Source: Chromera velia (taxonomy: Eukaryota; Sar; Chromeraceae). From it: 23,822 nucleotides of DNA. The notes under the pieces are model-generated. The model saw only the letters and a list, made by a program, of their open reading frames with translations. It was not told where the DNA came from and did no database searches. Location of the stretch: NCBI GenBank assembly GCA_018398765.1, contig JAHBMJ010002002.1, forward strand, positions 1 through 23,822, written 5' to 3'. A program made the translations under genes and the position numbers. This document shows positions 19,812-23,822 of this stretch, piece by piece (position 1 is the first letter of the stretch; each line of letters starts with the position of its first letter).

Positions 19812-21551
19812 CGCTCGCTCGCTCGCTTGCTCTCTCTGCGCGCGCGTGTGTGTGTGAGAGAGAGAGAGAAAAAGAGAGAGAGAGCGCGTGCGTGAATACC
19901 GTCTCTGTCAAGCCCAGTCGTGGAATTGCTCCTTTGTTCTTTGTGCATCTGCTTCTGTATGTGGTTTTGGGGAGGCACTGTCTGTGTCTGTCTGCCTGTC
20001 TGTCTGCAGTTTGGGTGAGCAAGCAAATGCAGACGATCCAGAAAAAAATCATGAAGATCAAGGACGAGAGAATCAAAATGACAAATGAGTGCCTTGCTGG
20101 GATGAAAATCATCAAATTGTACGGGTGGGAACAGTCCATGGGAGACAAAATCGGGGAGATCCGAGAGGTGCGCCTCCCTCTCATTGAATTTATTTGTTTA
20201 TTTATTAATATATGTCTTTTGTACATTTCTGTCATTCGTTCATTTGTGTACACAAACGATCGGGTATGCACATCCTGAGGGTTCTTTCTGGGTCTCTTAG
20301 AAGGGTGGGTGGCTTGAGAGGCACTCCGTTGAGGTCCAATTGGATCAGATATAGATCGAGGGAAGTTGCGGAGGACGAACAAGAAAGACAAGCGTTAATT
20401 GTTTGGAGAGGATGTCGTTGTTGCGGTTCTTCATCATGCATCTCTCTCTCCGTGTGTAAAGACCTCAGCAAGCATTTGTTTCCTCACTGGCTCTCCTGCA
20501 GAACGAGCTCAGACTCCTGTGGCGGTATCGGTTGACTCAGGTGAGCGTCTTTGGTATTTGCACTTTAGTGAGCAGGACTTTGGTCGTGTACTTGTTCAAG
20601 AGGTTATAGTTTCTTCCTGCTTCACTCACTTGCCTCTCTGAAGTCACCTTCTCGGCAGCTTTTCACTACAAAAGAGATGGAGGGATTTACAGAACCTCAC
20701 GAAGAGACCAGGTGGAAGAAACTCACGAAGAGAGGAGGTGGGATAGACACACGAGGAGAGGTCAGACACACTCACCAAAAGAGGGTTTCAAGTAGTCAGA
20801 GAGACTCACGAGGAGAGGTCAGACACACTGACCAAAAGAGGGTTGCAAGTGGTCAGAGAGACTCACGAGGAGAGAGGTTCAGACAGACTGACGAAGGGAG
20901 GGCTTCAGAGAGACTCACGAAGAGAACGGGCCAGAGAAAACTAGGCTTGGCGCCGACAGGAGAAATGGACTTCCTTTTCTTTCGTTTCCCCCTTCCGCTC
21001 TACAATGGGTCCTTCCTCATTCACTTTGGTCGTCCCCTCGCTTCGCACAAATGAAAGAGCGCTCTATGAATCAGGTGTGAATTTTTGAAAAAAGGACATA
21101 TGAGCGATCCTGTTTCATCAATCTGCCTTCTTCGTACACGTTGTTCTTGCGGTTGACTCTTTTTTTCTTTCCTTTCTGCCTAGACACCTGCGCTGCTCTT
21201 CCTTTCACTTCTCTTCACTTCCCCGCATGCAGGTGTTCTCCCGCACTCTCTTCCAGACGGTCCCTCTGTTGGTCTCTATCGGCACCTTCACCTGCTACGT
21301 CCTCATTCCTGGGAACGAACTGACGGCAGAGAAAGTGTTCCCAGCCCTGGTCCTTTTCAACATCCTCAGGTGGGGGGGGGGACGGCATGACTTCCTTCCA
21401 TGCCGAATGAATGAATGTGATCAAATATAATCGCCCTGCGAGCTTTTTGGTGAAGTAGCTCAGAAGGGTCATTTTGCTGTCTTCCTCCACAATTCGTCTC
21501 CCGTTCGATGGGAGTCTGCTGACAGTGAAAATCTCCCCTTCGCTCTCTCTT

Positions 21552-21589
<38 letters not shown>

Positions 21590-22144
21590 TGTCTGTCTGT
21601 CTGTCTGTCTGTCTCTCTGTGTCTGTGTGGTGTTCGTGTGTGTGTCCTTGTGTCGTTTGTGCGTTTGCATGTGCGTGTGTGTGCGTGTGTGCCTGTCAGT
21701 GTGTAAATGAGTGAACGCCGAAGATGTCCTTCCATCTGACGTCCTTGGCTCTCTCTGTCGCGCTCTCACACACATCCACGACTTTTCTTACCTGCTTTTC
21801 TTCTGCCCTGTGCATATGCATAAACAAACGAACAAAAAGCAACTATTAATATACGAATGGACTAATGGACGAACGAACAGGTTTCCGATGGCGATGCTGC
21901 CTTTCCTGATCAACAACACTCTCGAAGCGGCCGTGTCAATCAAGCGCCTTCAGGTGAGTGCCTCGAGGGATTCGGTGGTTGAAAGAATTGGTGAGTGCCT
22001 TGAGGGTATTGTGAGCACATGTTTCGAAAGTGTGGGTCCTGCCCTTTTTCAGCGCTTTTCTCGTGCCGTTTCCATCAGAGAGATAGCACCCCTGCATAAT
22101 TTTACTCACTCAGAAACACTCACTCACTCACTCACTCACACACA

Positions 22145-22180
<36 letters not shown>

Positions 22181-23792
22181 ACCCCGGCACGCGCTATCGA
22201 TTGCTGTCTGCTTGCAGGATTTCTTCGCCTCTCCAGAGACAGATCCTCTGCCAGACATACCCAGGGGAAGACCGGCAGTCGTCCCCGGCATGGCCACCGT
22301 AGACGTGGAGGGGGCGACGCTGAAGTGGCCAGACGGGTCTGCCCTCTTGAATGATATCTCCTTCAAGACTTATCCGGGGATGCTGACGGCGATTGTGGGA
22401 TCGACCGGTCAGTTCTGAGGGGGGGGCCTGGGTGCGTGAGTGGGTGGGTACCTTGTGCTTGGCTTGGCATTTTTTTTTTTTTTTCAGGCGTGAGTGGGTA
22501 CCTTGTGCTTGGCAGTAGCCTCGCAGACGGTCGGTGATTGTCTTTTCAGACGTCTAATCGCGACTTTGAGAAAATCTCTCGCCCACCCACCAATGCACGT
22601 ACCAGCGCTGTGCCTATTCCTTTCCTTTCCTCCTCTCTTCGTCTCTTGCTCCCTGGAGGCTTTGCAAAAGGCTTCCTTCCATGGTTCTCTCACTGGCTTT
22701 GAGAGACCTTTATATTGACTTCAATGAGTACTCGCCACTTTCTGCATCGACCCGCGTTGCAGAAAGCCTCTTCTACTCATTTCTGCTGAGTACTGTTCTT
22801 TGTGCATTCACTGAATAGACGCAGTGCAGTGCTGAGCTGTTCTTGTCACTTTCTCTTGTCACTATATGTGCATGTGTGTGTGCAGGGTGCGGAAAGTCGG
22901 GTCTGCTCGCCTCTCTGATCAGGGACGTCGCGCCGAGAGAGGGCTCAGTGCAGTGCTTTGGCAGCATTGCATACGCCTCTCAGGTCAGTCAGTCAGCAGC
23001 CTTCCGTCAAGGGCCAAAGGAAGAAAGAAAGAGCGTCAATGCTTTACTGAGATTGGGCTTTCAAAGGGTCCGCATTTTTTGTTCTTCGGTCTACAATCTC
23101 CGTCGCTGTTCCCTTTCCTCTCTTTCAGCCCCCTCGACCCTTCGCATTCCATCGACAAACAAACCGTTCAATTATGTGTGTCTATACATACACACGCAGG
23201 CACCTGTGTACGTACATGCATGTGTTGTTGCATGTGTACCTCTCTCTCTACATGCCCTCCCATACCCATAAGGGCACAGCCTCAATCAATGATCGACTGA
23301 TGAATGGATGTATGCAAACAGGTGCCCTGGATCCAGAACGCGACGGTCAGACAGAACATCTGCTTCGGGAAAGCGTACGACAGAGAATTCTACAGACAGG
23401 TGGGTCGGCTCATTGGCTGAAGAAGGATGATCGCATATTAAGCAGGACTTCTTTCCTGGCGACAGGATTATGCTGCAGACACTTGGGGGAGGGAATGGTT
23501 GGAGGGGTGCCTGCTTGTGCGTGTGTGTCCAAATGTGCGTGTATGGATAGTGGCTGGTGGCGTTTCATTTTCCTCCAGGCTTCACTTTGTTACCTGTCTG
23601 CGTGCGCACCTGTACGCTACGGCGCCCGTGAGCCCTTTTCTTTGCGTGCCTTCTTGTGAACAGATTCTGCTGTGCTCTTGCTTGTGCTCTGTGGGCTTTT
23701 CTTTTCTTTTCTGCAGGTTCTGCGTGCGTGCGCCCTCGAGGACGATCTTCGCGTTCTTCCTGCGGGAGATGCAACTGAAATCGGGGAGAAAG
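14284..23792 (+). CDS. ABCC/MRP-family ABC transporter, 15 exons, 3' end beyond window
   Basis: Spliced model with matching phases throughout. Exons: 14284-14869, 16062-16384, 17001-17203, 17529-17609, 18005-18050, 18572-18919, 19468-19558, 20010-20167, 20502-20540, 21233-21369, 21881-21953, 22218-22407, 22886-22983, 23322-23399, 23717-23792. All junctions are GT-AG, giving 842 codons plus one base. The product reads as an MRP-type full transporter: TMD0 (residues 1-196), L0 linker, TMD1 (about 250-695) and the start of NBD1. Diagnostic stretches are [43 protein letters not shown], Walker A GSTGCGKS (756-763) and Q-loop [12 protein letters not shown] (Q791). The family exports conjugated organic anions or drugs using ATP. 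The start is the first ATG after an in-frame TAA at 14269, and the N terminus (CPEGLLHLW) fits the family. The LSGGQ signature, Walker B, TMD2 and NBD2 lie past the window. Family assignment is firm; substrate and membrane are unknown. Confidence 0.95.
15225..15475 (+). repeat. Dispersed GACA-linked element, copy B (in ABCC intron 1)
   Basis: Diverged relative of 119-360. After a GACA tract it reads GCAGACTGTATGGCTTCTTC, then CGGCAGGGGGTCC, TTTTCACGTGA and TCACACGCTACTC in the same order. It is followed by a second (GACA)n/(CA)n array. Confidence 0.5.
15965..16016 (+). repeat. Duplicate of the exon 2 start
   Basis: It differs from 16062-16113 at two of 52 positions and is preceded by its own acceptor-like TTCAG in the same phase. 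Reading on from it in frame reaches TAG at 16062-16064, so it cannot replace the downstream acceptor as it stands. Confidence 0.9.
16062..16384 (+). CDS. ABCC exon 2: L0 linker and entry into TMD1
   Basis: The acceptor CATGCAG completes a Gly codon with exon 1. The exon codes residues 197-303: an acidic/Ser-rich linker followed by [20 protein letters not shown] and [14 protein letters not shown]. This is the typical MRP stretch in which TMD1 begins and the cytoplasmic 'PL..DL' motif follows. It ends phase 0 at TGGAGG|GTCGGT. The first 52 bases have a near-identical copy 97 bp upstream (see findings). Confidence 0.92.
17001..18050 (+). CDS. ABCC exons 3-5: TMD1 helices and first cytoplasmic loop
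   Basis: Exon 3 (17001-17203, residues 304-371) contains [14 protein letters not shown], the MRP helix that normally reads '(D)LL.F..P.LL..L'. Exon 4 (17529-17609, to residue 398) contains [20 protein letters not shown] and QYFHR. Exon 5 is only 46 bases (18005-18050) and reads [15 protein letters not shown]. The joins restore Trp 371 and Arg 398 across split codons, which supports the exact splice sites. Confidence 0.92.
18411..18462. repeat. (AC)14(AG)12 compound microsatellite, ABCC intron 5
   Basis: A perfect compound run upstream of exon 6. It is complementary to the (TG)11 run just past the exon 6 donor (18923-18944). Confidence 0.95.
18572..18919 (+). CDS. ABCC exon 6: conserved coupling loop with low-complexity insertion
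   Basis: Phase 0 at both ends, 116 codons (residues 414-529). It begins [10 protein letters not shown] and ends [15 protein letters not shown]...WSGPLQ, two blocks that lie about ten residues apart in ordinary MRPs. Between them are 75 extra residues (18602-18826) rich in Lys, Glu, Pro and Ser, with nine consecutive Ser. The donor CCAG|GTCTGTGTGTG opens directly into a (TG)11 run. Confidence 0.92.
19303..19363. repeat. (CA)n array, ABCC intron 6
   Basis: CA repeats with one interruption. They are also complementary to the (TG)11 run at the start of the same intron. Confidence 0.9.
19468..21953 (+). CDS. ABCC exons 7-11: second half of TMD1
   Basis: Exon 7 (19468-19558) codes [13 protein letters not shown] and following helix residues. 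Exon 8 (20010-20167) codes [20 protein letters not shown] and ...[12 protein letters not shown], the long cytoplasmic helix of MRPs. Exon 9 is a 39-base micro-exon (20502-20540; [13 protein letters not shown]). Exon 10 (21233-21369) codes [20 protein letters not shown] and ends in LVLFNIL. Exon 11 (21881-21953) codes [20 protein letters not shown] followed by KRLQ. A shorter donor for exon 9 at 20530 would break the frame into exon 10, so the donor at 20541 (CAG|GTGAGC) is chosen. Confidence 0.92.
19757..19886. repeat. (CT)n ... (GA)n self-complementary block, ABCC intron 7
   Basis: A long CT run with CTCG units is followed by CGCG/GTGT and then a GA run interrupted by AAA. The two arms can pair as a hairpin in the transcript. 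Confidence 0.8.
20751..20920. repeat. 57-bp minisatellite, about three copies, ABCC intron 9
   Basis: Units start ACGAGGAGAGGTCAGACACA at 20751, 20808 and, more diverged, 20865. The period is exactly 57 bases (19 codons), so a spurious open frame runs through it. Confidence 0.9.
21552..21612. repeat. (CT)n(GT)10(CTGT)n, ABCC intron 10
   Basis: A CT run (21552-21572), then (GT)10 (21573-21592), then CTGT repeats. It is the reverse complement of the intron 11 array over 39 bases. Confidence 0.95.
22114..22181. repeat. (CACT)n(CA)13(GA)9, ABCC intron 11
   Basis: (CA)13 at 22137-22162 and (GA)9 at 22163-22180, preceded by CACT repeats. It pairs with the intron 10 array across exon 11. Confidence 0.95.
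22218..23792 (+). CDS. ABCC exons 12-15: start of NBD1
   Basis: Exon 12 (22218-22407) covers the TMD1-NBD1 linker and [18 protein letters not shown] up to GST. The phase 1 intron splits Walker A, and exon 13 (22886-22983) finishes it with GCGKS and runs to the Q-loop (YASQ). Exon 14 (23322-23399) reads [20 protein letters not shown] and following. Exon 15 (23717-23792) reads [20 protein letters not shown] and following, ending GEK plus one base. The catalytic LSGGQ and Walker B exons are not in the window. Confidence 0.93.
22434..22513 (+). repeat. Direct duplication around a poly-T/CAG, ABCC intron 12
   Basis: GCGTGAGTGGG...TACCTTGTGCTTGGC occurs at 22434-22463 (with an extra TGGG) and again at 22488-22513. 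The two copies are separated by a T run ending in CAG. Confidence 0.9.
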
Positions 23793-23798
23793 GTGTGT

Positions 23799-23822
23799 GG
23801 GGGGGGGGGGGGGGGGGGGGGG
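23799..23822. repeat. Terminal poly-G run
   Basis: 24 consecutive G at the window end, directly after the exon 15 donor GTGTGTG. It may mark a contig end or sequencing stall rather than a true long homopolymer. Confidence 0.9.

Overview
The window is nuclear DNA of a eukaryote. The coding sequence lies in short exons separated by GT-AG introns of about 220 to 1,200 bases. The introns and spacers are packed with microsatellites: (GACA)n, (CTTT)n, (CA/GT)n, (CT/GA)n and (GGAT)n. The standard stops fit all models, exons are GC-rich, and some spacers are AT-rich. Together this suggests a free-living protist or alga, possibly an alveolate such as a chromerid. The lineage is inference; no rRNA or organelle marker is present. 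There are no prokaryotic operons, CRISPR arrays, tRNA genes or rRNA genes.

Layout. (1) 1-1862: the 5' end of a minus-strand gene of unknown function. It has four phase-consistent exons, starts at 1862 and runs off the left part of the window. (2) 2227/2482-4276: a plus-strand gene of unknown function, whose third intron-separated segment follows an intron that is mostly (CTTT)n. (3) 4277-7600: mostly non-coding, with one exon-like block whose frame is unresolved (4987-5108) and a decayed coiled-coil reading frame broken across three frames (5578-6427). (4) 7608-8869: a two-exon plus-strand gene of unknown function ending in a Ser-rich tail. (5) 8870-14283: a long repeat-rich spacer with a 70-74 bp minisatellite, an AT-rich block, a 51-bp (17-codon) satellite and a doubtful minus-strand exon. 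(6) 14284-23792 and beyond: the one clearly identifiable gene, an ABCC/MRP-type full-length ABC transporter. Fifteen exons give 842 codons: TMD0 with five membrane segments, the L0 linker, TMD1 and the start of NBD1 with Walker A and Q-loop. The window ends in a run of G just after the exon 15 donor, so the rest of NBD1, TMD2 and NBD2 are missing.

The transporter would move organic anions or conjugates across a membrane using ATP. Nothing in the sequence links the other genes to it. The most unusual features are structural. The transporter carries a 75-residue low-complexity insertion in a normally tight cytoplasmic loop. Several of its splice sites sit inside tandem repeats of the splice signal itself. 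Two real acceptors have partial upstream duplicates, and a third duplication in intron 12 surrounds an acceptor-like sequence. Complementary microsatellites flank exons 6 and 11, so the pre-mRNA could fold around them.
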